A DNA stretch of 64,000 nucleotides from positions 1,790,501 to 1,854,500 of the forward strand of contig NZ_CP048815.1 in the NCBI RefSeq assembly GCF_010977555.1, in the 5' to 3' direction. The position numbers and the translations under genes were made by a program. Below the pieces are notes generated by a model. The model did not search any database, was not told the origin of the DNA, and saw only the letters and a list, made by a program, of their open reading frames with translations. This DNA comes from Caulobacter rhizosphaerae. Its GTDB lineage: Bacteria > Pseudomonadota > Alphaproteobacteria > Caulobacterales > Caulobacteraceae. Shown one piece after another: positions 35,066-42,940 of this stretch (within the stretch, counting starts at the first letter, position 1; every line of letters starts with the position of its first letter).

Positions 35066-36525
35066 CAGGCTTCCTCCACCGCGTCCAGCCCGTCCAGCGT
35101 CACGCGCCGCGCCGACTGCAACAGGATCGGCGGGCGGGGATCGGGCCTGAGGGTTTCGATGCGGACATTGTCGAGGACCAGCCCGTCCACGTGCCGGGCC
35201 CAGAGGCCGTGGGCGGGGGTCGGGCCGAACATGCTGGGTTCGGGATAGGCCTGCGCCATGTCGTCGGGACGCCGCTGCGCCCAGTCCGCCTCGCCGCCGC
35301 CGGCATAGACCAGGCGGATGTCGGTCAGCGCGACATCCTCGATCGGATCGCCCGCCAGGCCGGCGATCGTGGCGGCGTAGTCGGGCAGGATGTTGTGAGC
35401 GGTCAGGTTGCGCACGCCGATCCGCCGCATCGCCCCGCGCCGCGTACCTGCCGGCCCTCGCGCCCGGTCGCCCAGGCGCAGGAACAGCGGCGCGGTGGTC
35501 ACCTCGTCCATCACGACGTCGCGGATGGTCACGTCCTCGATGGTCCCGCCGTCGACGGTCTCCAACGCCAGGCCGCGGGAGCGGGTGAACACGCAGTCGC
35601 GGATGGTGATGTGGCGGAAGTCGCCGTTGGACTCGGTGCCCAGCTTGATCCGGCCGGTGACGCGGTCCTGGTCGGGGGCCAGCTGTTGGGTCCGGCCCTC
35701 GGTCCCGTCCAGCATCGTCCCCAGGTCGAAGCCGCTGACATGGCAGCGGGTGATCTCGACCCGCTCGGTGGACCGGACTTCGCCCAGGGCCAGCGAGCTC
35801 TTCAGCACGATGGCGTCGTCATTGGGCGTGTTGACCCGGCAGTCGGCGATGGTCACGTCGCGGCAGCAATCGATGTCCAGCCCGTCGCGGTTGGTGTCGA
35901 TCCGCAGGCCTCGGATCATCAGGTGATCGCAGCCCGTGGCCAGCACCGCGAAGTGGCCGCCGCGCCAGATGGTGAAGCCTTCCAGCCGAACGCGGCGGGC
36001 GTTCTTCAGGGCGATGGCCTTGTTGCCCTGGCCCGCCATGGCTTCGAGATCCGGCACGAGGATCGCCATCTCTTCGGCGGACAGGCCCGCCATGCTGACC
36101 GGGAACTCGCCGGCTTGGCGCGTCCAGCGCGAGCCGGGACCTTCGCGGGTCAGGCCGACCCCGTCGATCATCCCCGGGCCGACGATGGCGACATCCTCGA
36201 CACCGTCGCCCCAGATCAGGCTGTTGCGCCAGTGGCTGTGGCCGAAGTCCTGATAGAGGTCGAACGGATTCGGCTCGGGCAGGTCGTAGGCTCCCGGGTG
36301 ACGGGCCGGCTCGGCGGCTTCCAGCACGCAGCCCTCGTCCAGCCGCAGGACGACGTCGCTCAGCAGGCGGATCGAGAACGACAGCCAGCGCCCGGCCGGC
36401 AGCACAACCTCGCCGCCGCCCGCGGCGTGGGCCGCCTGGATCGCGGCGTTGATCGCTTCGGTGTCCAGGGCCACGCCGCCGCCCGTCGCGCCGAACGCTC
36501 GGACGTCGAAGGGCGCGGCGGTCAT
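35065..36525 (-). CDS. GH28 polygalacturonase-family glycosidase
   Basis: A 486-residue right-handed beta-helix protein. It begins FDVRAFGATGGGVALDTEAINAAI, and contains HWRNSLIWGDGVEDVAIVGPG, the family catalytic aspartates in NRDGLDID and NTPNDDAIVLKSS, and the RIK-type motif GRIKLGTESNG. No clear signal peptide is seen, so it may work in the cytoplasm on imported oligomers. GH28 includes polygalacturonases and rhamnogalacturonan hydrolases; within an RG-I operon either activity is possible. Both ends overlap neighbours by ATGA, showing tight translational coupling. Confidence 0.9.
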   Translation of the reverse strand: MTAAPFDVRAFGATGGGVALDTEAINAAIQAAHAAGGGEVVLPAGRWLSFSIRLLSDVVLRLDEGCVLEAAEPARHPGAYDLPEPNPFDLYQDFGHSHWRNSLIWGDGVEDVAIVGPGMIDGVGLTREGPGSRWTRQAGEFPVSMAGLSAEEMAILVPDLEAMAGQGNKAIALKNARRVRLEGFTIWRGGHFAVLATGCDHLMIRGLRIDTNRDGLDIDCCRDVTIADCRVNTPNDDAIVLKSSLALGEVRSTERVEITRCHVSGFDLGTMLDGTEGRTQQLAPDQDRVTGRIKLGTESNGDFRHITIRDCVFTRSRGLALETVDGGTIEDVTIRDVVMDEVTTAPLFLRLGDRARGPAGTRRGAMRRIGVRNLTAHNILPDYAATIAGLAGDPIEDVALTDIRLVYAGGGEADWAQRRPDDMAQAYPEPSMFGPTPAHGLWARHVDGLVLDNVRIETLRPDPRPPILLQSARRVTLDGLDAVEEA

Positions 36526-37502
36526 GCGTAGAGGCCGTGCCGTTTCAGGAAGGCGTCCAGCAGGGCGGGCCAGGGCATGGCGACGCCGGCGGGACCGGTC
36601 AGGCCGAAGCCGTGGCCGCCGGACTCGAAGACGTGCAGTTCGCTGGCGATCTTCCGGGCGCGCAGGGCCTGGAACATCATCAGGCTGTTCTCCATCGCCA
36701 CCACCTTGTCGTCGGCCGCGGCGGCGATGAAGGTCGGCGGGGCGTCGGCGGGGATGTCGTGCTCGGCCGACACCGCCAGGCGCTGGGCGTCCGTCGGACT
36801 GGTCCCGAGCAGCGACTTCAGCGAGCTGCCGTGGGCGTGGGGCGTGGTCATGGTGATGACCGGATAGAACAGGCCCGCCGCCGCCGGCCGGGTCGACAGG
36901 CGGTCGGCCGCGTCGATCGGGGCATAGGTCTCGACGCCGAAGCGGGTGGCCAGCCGCGCGGCGACATGGCCGCCGGCCGAGAAGCCGGTGACGGCGATCC
37001 GCTCGGGGTCCAGCCCCCATTTGCCGGCGTTGGCGCGGATCAGGCGGAGGGCGCGCTGGGCGTCCTGCAGCGAGACGTCCGGTCCCGCCGCCCAGCCGTC
37101 GGCCGGCAGGCGGTAGTCCATGACGAAGGCGGTGACGCCCTGGTCGGCGATCCACGCGTCGATCGGCCCGCCCGCCTTGCTGACCGCGACGCGGATGTAG
37201 CCGCCGCCCGGGATCATCAGGATCGCCGCGCCATTGGGCTTGGCGGGCCGGCGCATCATCAGCCAGGGCTTGGTGACGTTCAGGAAGGCCGTGTCATTGG
37301 GATCGCCGCCCGGCTTGCGCAGGATCACCTGCTCGGTGACCGTGACCTTCTCGCCGCCGGGCGGCTTGCCGGGCCACAGGTCCATGACCTCGATCGTCGA
37401 GGAAGCGGCGGACGCCTGGGCGCGGGCCAGGCTCGGCGCGGCCAGGGCCAGGGCGCCCAGGCCCAGGAGCGAACGGCGGTCAGTCGCCAGGTCAATTCCC
37501 AC
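36522..37502 (-). CDS. Exported alpha/beta-hydrolase esterase
   Basis: A 326-residue esterase of the acetylxylan-esterase / BD-FAE type. The start DRRSLLGLGALALAAPSLARA is a Tat-like signal. ILMIPGGGYIRVAVSK gives the oxyanion region, RIAVTGFSAGGHVAARLATRF the nucleophile Ser, and FESGGHGFG the catalytic His. The likely role is removing acetyl (or other acyl) groups from pectin oligosaccharides. The GTG at 37502 is preceded by GGAGG 5 bp away and lies 11 bp inside the end of the upstream gene. Confidence 0.83.
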   Translation of the reverse strand: MGIDLATDRRSLLGLGALALAAPSLARAQASAASSTIEVMDLWPGKPPGGEKVTVTEQVILRKPGGDPNDTAFLNVTKPWLMMRRPAKPNGAAILMIPGGGYIRVAVSKAGGPIDAWIADQGVTAFVMDYRLPADGWAAGPDVSLQDAQRALRLIRANAGKWGLDPERIAVTGFSAGGHVAARLATRFGVETYAPIDAADRLSTRPAAAGLFYPVITMTTPHAHGSSLKSLLGTSPTDAQRLAVSAEHDIPADAPPTFIAAAADDKVVAMENSLMMFQALRARKIASELHVFESGGHGFGLTGPAGVAMPWPALLDAFLKRHGLYA

Positions 37503-38760
37503 GGGGAGCCTCCGTGCTGTGGGCGGCGCTGGGCGCCAGGACAAAGCTGTCGGGCGAGGGCGGATGGGCCGGATCGAACGGCGGCAGGCCGTCGATGAGG
37601 TGTGCGGCCAGGTCCGGAACCTGGGCGCGGACGCCGTTCACGACGCATTCGGCCAGCACATAGGCGCCATAGTTGTTGTGGTGGGTGGCGTCCTTGCCGC
37701 CGTCGGCGAAGGCCTTCCAGGCGTTGTCCGGTCCCAGGGCCTCGTACAGCGCCGCGCTCATGTCCAGCAGGTCGACGACCGGAACGCCGGTCTCGCGGCC
37801 GACCGCGCGCACGGCCTCGGGATAGTCGCCATGGGTGTTGACGATCTTGCCGGCCGCGTCGAACTTGCGGCGGTGCATCGAGGTCAGCAGGACGGGCCTG
37901 GCTCCGCGCCGCCGGGCCTCGCCGATATAGGCCTTCAGATAGTCGCGATAGGTGGTGGCGGCCTCGACATAGGTCTGGGGCCACTGGACCTTTTGGTCGT
38001 TGTGGCCGAACTGGATCAGCAGCCAGTCGCCGGGCTTGATCGCGCTGAGCAGCTTATCCAGCCGGTGCTCGAACATGAACGACTTCAGGGTCTCGCCGGA
38101 CTCCGCGTGGTTGGCCACGCTAATGTCGGGCTTGAAGAACCGGGGCAGCATCTGGCCCCAGCTGGCGCCAGGCTCGAAGCGCTGGTCGGTCACAGTGGAG
38201 TCGCCGGCCAGGTAGACGACCGGAACGGTGACGGGCTCGACGCGCAGGCGGCGCACGGCCGGGGCCGGGCCGCAGAACTCCAAGGTCAGCTTGTCGTCCC
38301 AGTCGTAGGCGCCGTCCTCGCGCGGATTGAGCAGCACCCGCACCCCGCCGGGGGCGTTGGTCGGCGGGGCCTTCAGGGCGGCGGTGCGGACGTTGACGAC
38401 GAACTCGACGGTCGCGGTCTTGCCCGCCCGGGCGACGATCCGTTCGACCATCAGCCGGCGGGACTCGGCCTTGATCGTAGTGTCGGACGCGGCCTTGCCG
38501 CCCAGTTCCACGGTCACCCGATAGTCGCCCTCGGGGACGGCCAGCGAGAACAGGAACGGGCCGGGACCAGAGGAGGGTTCGAAGCCGTGGCCGACTACGG
38601 GGTCATAAGCGGCGTCGCGCGCGACCCGGACATGGCCGGGCGCAAGCTTGTCGTCGCCGAAGTCGAAGGCCCAGGTCTGCATCGGTGTCGCCGGCTCCGC
38701 CGCCCAACTCGCGGCCGGGGCGACGGCGAGGGCGGCCAGGACCGCGCGTCTATGCCACAT
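37492..38760 (-). CDS. Exported rhamnogalacturonan acetylesterase with N-terminal beta-domain
   Basis: A 422-residue protein with signal LAALAVAPAASWAAEP. The first 170 residues form a jelly-roll-like domain (WAFDFGDDKLAPGHVRV, GDYRVTVELGG, DKLTLEFCGPAPAV). The SGNH esterase follows: VVYLAGDSTVTDQ with the nucleophile Ser, ANHAESGETLKSF with Gly, [10 protein letters not shown] with Asn, and DATHHNNYGAY with Asp/His. This matches CE12 rhamnogalacturonan acetylesterases with an extra carbohydrate-binding-like domain. It is the first gene of the four-gene minus-strand operon, with site D about 80 bp upstream. Confidence 0.88.
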   Translation of the reverse strand: MWHRRAVLAALAVAPAASWAAEPATPMQTWAFDFGDDKLAPGHVRVARDAAYDPVVGHGFEPSSGPGPFLFSLAVPEGDYRVTVELGGKAASDTTIKAESRRLMVERIVARAGKTATVEFVVNVRTAALKAPPTNAPGGVRVLLNPREDGAYDWDDKLTLEFCGPAPAVRRLRVEPVTVPVVYLAGDSTVTDQRFEPGASWGQMLPRFFKPDISVANHAESGETLKSFMFEHRLDKLLSAIKPGDWLLIQFGHNDQKVQWPQTYVEAATTYRDYLKAYIGEARRRGARPVLLTSMHRRKFDAAGKIVNTHGDYPEAVRAVGRETGVPVVDLLDMSAALYEALGPDNAWKAFADGGKDATHHNNYGAYVLAECVVNGVRAQVPDLAAHLIDGLPPFDPAHPPSPDSFVLAPSAAHSTEAPRGN

Positions 38761-38840
38761 CAAGGCCCGGCCTCCCTCGGCGATCTGGGTCGCGCTACAT
38801 TGATCCCACAAATATCCGCCGTCCCGCGTCGAGGCAATGG

Positions 38841-38856
38841 ATTTCATATTGCGAGA
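38841..38856. promoter_or_regulatory. Candidate RG-I regulon operator, site D
   Basis: The minus strand reads TCTCGCAATATGAAAT, directly after TTGA in the direction of the esterase operon. It matches site A at 12 of 15 leading positions. It lies 81 bp upstream of the acetylesterase ATG. Confidence 0.4.
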
Positions 38857-38902
38857 TCAAGTCCCGCAAGTTGGAACGTTGCCAATTCTCCCACCTCTCA
38901 CG

Positions 38903-39035
38903 CCGTCATCCCGGGCCTTGTGCCCGGGACCCCTCTGTCCGTCGCAAGCGAGAAAGAGGCGGTTCGCCGGCGAACCGCTGGCGTCTCACAGTTCAACTGA
39001 ACCAGGGGTCCCGGGCACAAGGCCCGGGATGACGG
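38903..39035. repeat. MITE-like element with perfect 32-bp terminal inverted repeats
   Basis: The 32-bp arm at 38903-38934 (core TCATCCCGGGCCTTGTGCCC) recurs inverted without mismatch at 39004-39035. The 69-bp centre contains its own palindrome, CGGTTCGCCGGCGAACCG. It carries no gene. It lies between the GH2 stop (39062) and the promoter of the esterase operon. Confidence 0.8.
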
Positions 39036-39061
39036 GGGAGAAGGGAAATGGCGGGACTCTA

Positions 39062-41461
39062 TCAAGGGCGCGGCGCGGCGATCGGCAGCGCTAGCGTGGC
39101 GGGCTTCAGGCCCGGCGCGTTGGCCTGGATCGTCAACGCGCCGCCGGACCCTGAGCCGCGCACGAAGGCCGTGGCCTTGCCGCGCCAGGCCTGGCGGGTG
39201 GGCGAGGCGAACGGCGTGTGGTCGGTCGAGGCGGCGTTGTCGGCGGCGACGAAGCGGCCCGATCCGCGGACGGCGAAGGTGATGGCCGCGCTGGACCCCG
39301 GCACGACCACGCCCTCGGCGTCGACCACCTCGGCGCGGACGATGGCCAGGTCGTCGAAGGCCGAACCCACGGCCTTGTCGTCGGTCGACAGCACCAGGCG
39401 GGCCGGCGGACCGGCGGTGCGCAACGTGTCGCGTGGGCCCCCGGCGCCGCACGACGCCACGACCTCGCCCGGCGTGAAGGTCACGGCCCACTGGCGGGGC
39501 GAGCCGTCGGCAGGCAGGGGCTTGGCGCCCAGCACATGGCCGTTCAGCGTCACCTCCACGGTGGGGCAGTTGCTGTAGACCTCGATAGTCTCGGGATGCG
39601 GCGACAGGTCGGTCGGCGTCCAGTCGTCGGCGATGTCGATCTTGGGCCGGGGCGTGGCGACGGCGATCATGGTGGGCAGGGCAGGGGCGGGACCCGCGCC
39701 ATCGTTCGAGGGCGGCGGCGCGGCGGGCGCGGCGTTGCGCACCACGTGAATGACGGGCTGCTCGGCCCACCAGCCGGCCCGCTGCATGCCGGAGACCTTC
39801 AGGGCGCCGGTGCGGTCCAGCAGGCCGGCGGGATTGTCGATGTTGGGCCAGCCGCTGCGGTCGGCCTCGCCCAGATAGTCGACCCCGGTCCACAGGAACA
39901 TGCCGGCATAGGGGGCGTAGTCGCGCACGGCGATCCACGAGGCGCGGGCGTGGCTGTTCTCGGTCCCGATGATCTTGCGCGTCGGTCGGGCCTCGTGGGC
40001 GGCGGTCAGTTCGTTCTCGCGATAGTTCTGACCGACCACGTCCAGCATGTCGGCGAGGCCGTTGTCGTAGTCGCCGGTCACGTTGGGCCGGAAGAGGCCC
40101 ATGGTCACCGGCCGCGTCGGATCGGTGGCGTGCATCACGTCCAGCAGGCTCTTCAGCGCCGCCTTGGCCTGGACCGGATAGGCGGTGTCGTGGATCTCGT
40201 TGCCGGCGCTCCAGATGACTACGCTGGGGTGGTTGCGGTCGCGGCGCAGCATGTCGCGGGCGTCGCGCTTGTGCCAGTCGCCGAAGAACAGGTGGTAGTC
40301 GCCCGGCGTCTTGGCCACGTTCCACTGGTCGAACAGCTCGTCCATGACCACCAGGCCCATCTGGTCGGCCAGGTCCAGGAACTCGGGCGAGGGTGGGTTG
40401 TGGGCGGTGCGGACGGCGTTGACGCCCAAGGCCTTCAGGGCCGTGAACCGCTGGCGCCAGACGGCGGTCGGCACGGCCGCGCCGAGCGCGCCGCCGTCGG
40501 CGTGCAGGGCCACGCCCTTGAGCTTGACGTTCTTGCCGTTCAGCCAGAAGCCGGTGTCCGCCTCGAACTTGGCTTCGCGGACGCCGAACGACGCGCTGTC
40601 GCTGTCGCTGACCTGGCCGTCGGCGCCGATCACCCGGACGGCTGCCTGATAGAGATCCGGACGGGCCAGGTCCCAGAGGCGGGGCGAGGGCAGGTCGATC
40701 TCCGCGCCCAGGGTCTCGGTGCGGCTGGCGCCGATGGCGACCGGCGGAACGCTCCGTCTGGCCACGACCTGGCCGTCCGGATCGGTGACGACGATGTCCA
40801 GGCCCGCTCGGGCGTCGACCGCGCCGCTGTTGGCGACGTCGACTTCGATCCTGGCGACGGCGCGGTCCTTTCCGATCGTCGGCGTGCTGACGAAGAGGCC
40901 GCCCTGCTCGACATGCAGATCGCCGGTCTCGATCAGCCGGACCTTCCCGAGGATCCCCGAGCCGGCGTACCAGCGCGACGAGGGCGCGAAACTGGTGTCG
41001 GCCCGCACGGTCAGCACGTTGGGGCCGTCGGCCTTGAGAAAGTCGGTGACGTCATAGCGCAGGCCGACATAGCCGCTGGGCCGATGGCCCAGGTGGTGGC
41101 CGTTGATCCAGACGCCGCTGCGCTCCATCACCCCGTCCAGTTCGATGAACGTTCGCCGCCCGGGCGCCGGTCTGACGTTCAGCGCCTTGCGGTACCAGGC
41201 GATCCCGGTCGGGAAAAATCCGCCCGCCCCGCCGGCCCGGGCCTTGATGTCGATCGGGCCGGCGATGGCCCAGTCGTGGGGGACCGAGACGGTCGCCCAG
41301 CGCGAGTCGTCCAGGCCCGGGGTCTCGGCGCCCGCGGGATCGCCCTGGACGAAACGCCAGCCGTCCGCGAGCGGGGTCACGCGGCGTTCCGCGGCGTCGG
41401 CGGCGGTCGCCAGCAGAGCCAGGGCCGATGCGGCCAGCAGCAGGCGGCAGGTCTTGGGCAT
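39062..41461 (-). CDS. Exported GH2 beta-galactosidase-type enzyme
   Basis: A 799-residue exported protein (signal RLLLAASALALLATAADA). Domains in order: a sugar-binding sandwich (WRFVQGDPAGAETPGLDD, ISVPHDW-like VSVPHDWAIAGP, WYRKALNV), the barrel with FWLNGKNVKLKGVALHADGG, VNAVRTAHNPPSPEFLDL, VIWSAGNEIHDTAYP with the acid/base Glu, and IIGTENSHARASW with the probable nucleophile Glu; then DUF4982-like and Ig-like domains (TVEVTLNGHVLGAKPLP). It would release beta-galactose from RG-I side chains. The GH43 gene lies 65 bp upstream on the same strand, so the two are probably cotranscribed. Confidence 0.88.
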   Translation of the reverse strand: MPKTCRLLLAASALALLATAADAAERRVTPLADGWRFVQGDPAGAETPGLDDSRWATVSVPHDWAIAGPIDIKARAGGAGGFFPTGIAWYRKALNVRPAPGRRTFIELDGVMERSGVWINGHHLGHRPSGYVGLRYDVTDFLKADGPNVLTVRADTSFAPSSRWYAGSGILGKVRLIETGDLHVEQGGLFVSTPTIGKDRAVARIEVDVANSGAVDARAGLDIVVTDPDGQVVARRSVPPVAIGASRTETLGAEIDLPSPRLWDLARPDLYQAAVRVIGADGQVSDSDSASFGVREAKFEADTGFWLNGKNVKLKGVALHADGGALGAAVPTAVWRQRFTALKALGVNAVRTAHNPPSPEFLDLADQMGLVVMDELFDQWNVAKTPGDYHLFFGDWHKRDARDMLRRDRNHPSVVIWSAGNEIHDTAYPVQAKAALKSLLDVMHATDPTRPVTMGLFRPNVTGDYDNGLADMLDVVGQNYRENELTAAHEARPTRKIIGTENSHARASWIAVRDYAPYAGMFLWTGVDYLGEADRSGWPNIDNPAGLLDRTGALKVSGMQRAGWWAEQPVIHVVRNAAPAAPPPSNDGAGPAPALPTMIAVATPRPKIDIADDWTPTDLSPHPETIEVYSNCPTVEVTLNGHVLGAKPLPADGSPRQWAVTFTPGEVVASCGAGGPRDTLRTAGPPARLVLSTDDKAVGSAFDDLAIVRAEVVDAEGVVVPGSSAAITFAVRGSGRFVAADNAASTDHTPFASPTRQAWRGKATAFVRGSGSGGALTIQANAPGLKPATLALPIAAPRP

Positions 41462-41526
41462 GGCGGGCTCCTTGGGCGTCAGGGATGGCAAGAGGCTTTG
41501 ACGGTTTTTGGGGTTCGCCCGGGGCG

Positions 41527-42615
41527 CTACGGCCCCGCCATCCGCTCGACCGGATCGCCATCCAGGTCGATCCGCTGGCGGATGATTTCCAGGCGGTCGC
41601 CCGCGTCGCGCATCTCGTAGAGCTTGCCACGGGCGCGCTTGAACGGCCGGTGGACGATCATCATCAGCTGACCGTCGAAGCGCCGGAACAGCATGCCGTG
41701 GCCGCTGTCGTGGCGCACCAGCGGCGGAAGTTGCTCCCACGGCCCCGCCAGGGTCCCACTCTTCGACCGGGCCTGTGACTGGACATAGCCGTTGGCGTCG
41801 TAGCTGGACCACAGCATCAGCAGGACGCCGGTGCGCGTACGGAACAGTTCGGGCCCGTCGGTGACGAACACCGTGTCGCCGGACGGTCGTCTGTCGCCCT
41901 TGGCCCACGGCGCGTCGCTGGCCTTGAACAGCACCCTCGGCGGCCCCTTGGCGGCCAGGTCGTCGGTGACCGGCACGGCCTCCATCGTGCCGTCGGCGGT
42001 CTGCAGCCACTCGTGGGCGTAGACGAACCAGGGCTTGCCCGCCGGATCGACATGGAGCGTGCCGTCCAGGGTCATCAACGCCTTGGGCGCGACCGGGTCG
42101 CCGTCGCGCACCAGCTTGAACGGGCCCTCGGGACGGTCGGCCACCGCGACGACCGTGCCCCGGCGGTACGGCTTGCGCTGGCCGATCGGCGGCAGGGCGG
42201 CGGCTTCGTCATGGAAGGTGGCGAACAGCCACCAGCGGCCGCGCCAGGGATGGACCTCGGGGGCCCAGGCGCCGCCCTTGAACCAGGCCTTGGTCGGGGC
42301 GACGAACACCGCGACGGGCGGACTCCAGGTCTTCAGGTCGCGGCTGGCGTACATCATCGTCCCCAGGCCTGGGGTCCCGCTGACGGCCGCGATGTTGGAC
42401 GTGTAGAGCCGGTAAAGCCCGGCCTCGGCGTCGGCGACGATCCAGGGATCGTGCAGCGGCATGTCCGGCAGGGTCAGGGAGGCTGGCCGGGCCGGAACCG
42501 GCGTGACCGGCGCCGGGGATTCGGCCGCGCTGATCACCGGCGCCGTTGCGGACGTGACGATCGCCAGCGAACAGGCCGCGGCCAGCCGAGCCGCGAAAAT
42601 GCGTGGTGTAACCAA
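41527..42615 (-). CDS. Exported GH43-like glycosidase, TTG start
   Basis: A 362-residue exported protein. The N-terminus (ARLAAACSLAIVTSATAPVISA) is a signal peptide. GH43-type marks are MPLHDPWIVADAEAGLYRLYTS with the catalytic Asp, GAWAPEVHPWRGRWWLFATFHD, MTLDGTLHVDPAGKPWFVYAHEW and VTDGPELFRTRTGVLLMLWSSYD with the likely acid region. No ATG fits; a TTG at 42615 has GGAGG 5-6 bp upstream and gives a complete signal peptide. It probably acts on arabinose- or galactose-containing side chains. It is divergent from receptor 2. Confidence 0.82.
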   Translation of the reverse strand: MVTPRIFAARLAAACSLAIVTSATAPVISAAESPAPVTPVPARPASLTLPDMPLHDPWIVADAEAGLYRLYTSNIAAVSGTPGLGTMMYASRDLKTWSPPVAVFVAPTKAWFKGGAWAPEVHPWRGRWWLFATFHDEAAALPPIGQRKPYRRGTVVAVADRPEGPFKLVRDGDPVAPKALMTLDGTLHVDPAGKPWFVYAHEWLQTADGTMEAVPVTDDLAAKGPPRVLFKASDAPWAKGDRRPSGDTVFVTDGPELFRTRTGVLLMLWSSYDANGYVQSQARSKSGTLAGPWEQLPPLVRHDSGHGMLFRRFDGQLMMIVHRPFKRARGKLYEMRDAGDRLEIIRQRIDLDGDPVERMAGP

Positions 42616-42940
42616 GGTTTCCTCCGCGTCGGCTCGTTCTGGGTGGCCCGACTTTATCTCAAAAAGTGAGACGAAATCCCATTTCGTGAAAGGCTAGCGT
42701 TAAGCGCCCATGGGAGCAATCCCGGGCGTCAGAGCGCGCGGCAACCGCTCCGCTCGTCGTGTCATCGGCTGAATCAATATTTCAAAACGGTTGCAATTCG
42801 TCCTGTCGGATTTATCGTATCGACAAAATGAGAGTACATCCCAGTAAGTGGGATTTCTTTCGTAATCAGGACCGGATCAACCGGCCTGTTGGGGAAACGC
42901 GAGAGGCAGGCATGGGCCGGGCCTCCACCAGGAGGGATAG
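42616..42940. promoter_or_regulatory. Divergent control region between GH43 gene and receptor 2
   Basis: A 325-bp AT-richer region with several short palindromes: TCTCA-N5-TGAGA (42657-42671), CGAAAT-CCC-ATTTCG (42672-42686, directly abutting) and ATCCCA-N5-TGGGAT (42838-42854). A motif like sites A-D lies on the minus strand at 42820-42833 (TCTCATTTTGTCGA). No reading frame here looks real. Confidence 0.55.
42820..42833. promoter_or_regulatory. Candidate RG-I regulon operator, site F
   Basis: The minus strand reads TCTCATTTTGTCGA, matching site B (TCTCATTATATCGA) at 12 of 14 positions. It is 107 bp upstream of the receptor 2 ATG. Confidence 0.4.

Noticed and set aside
38903..39035. Insertion sequence
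   Set aside because: Terminal inverted repeats are perfect but there is no transposase frame, so at most a non-autonomous element.
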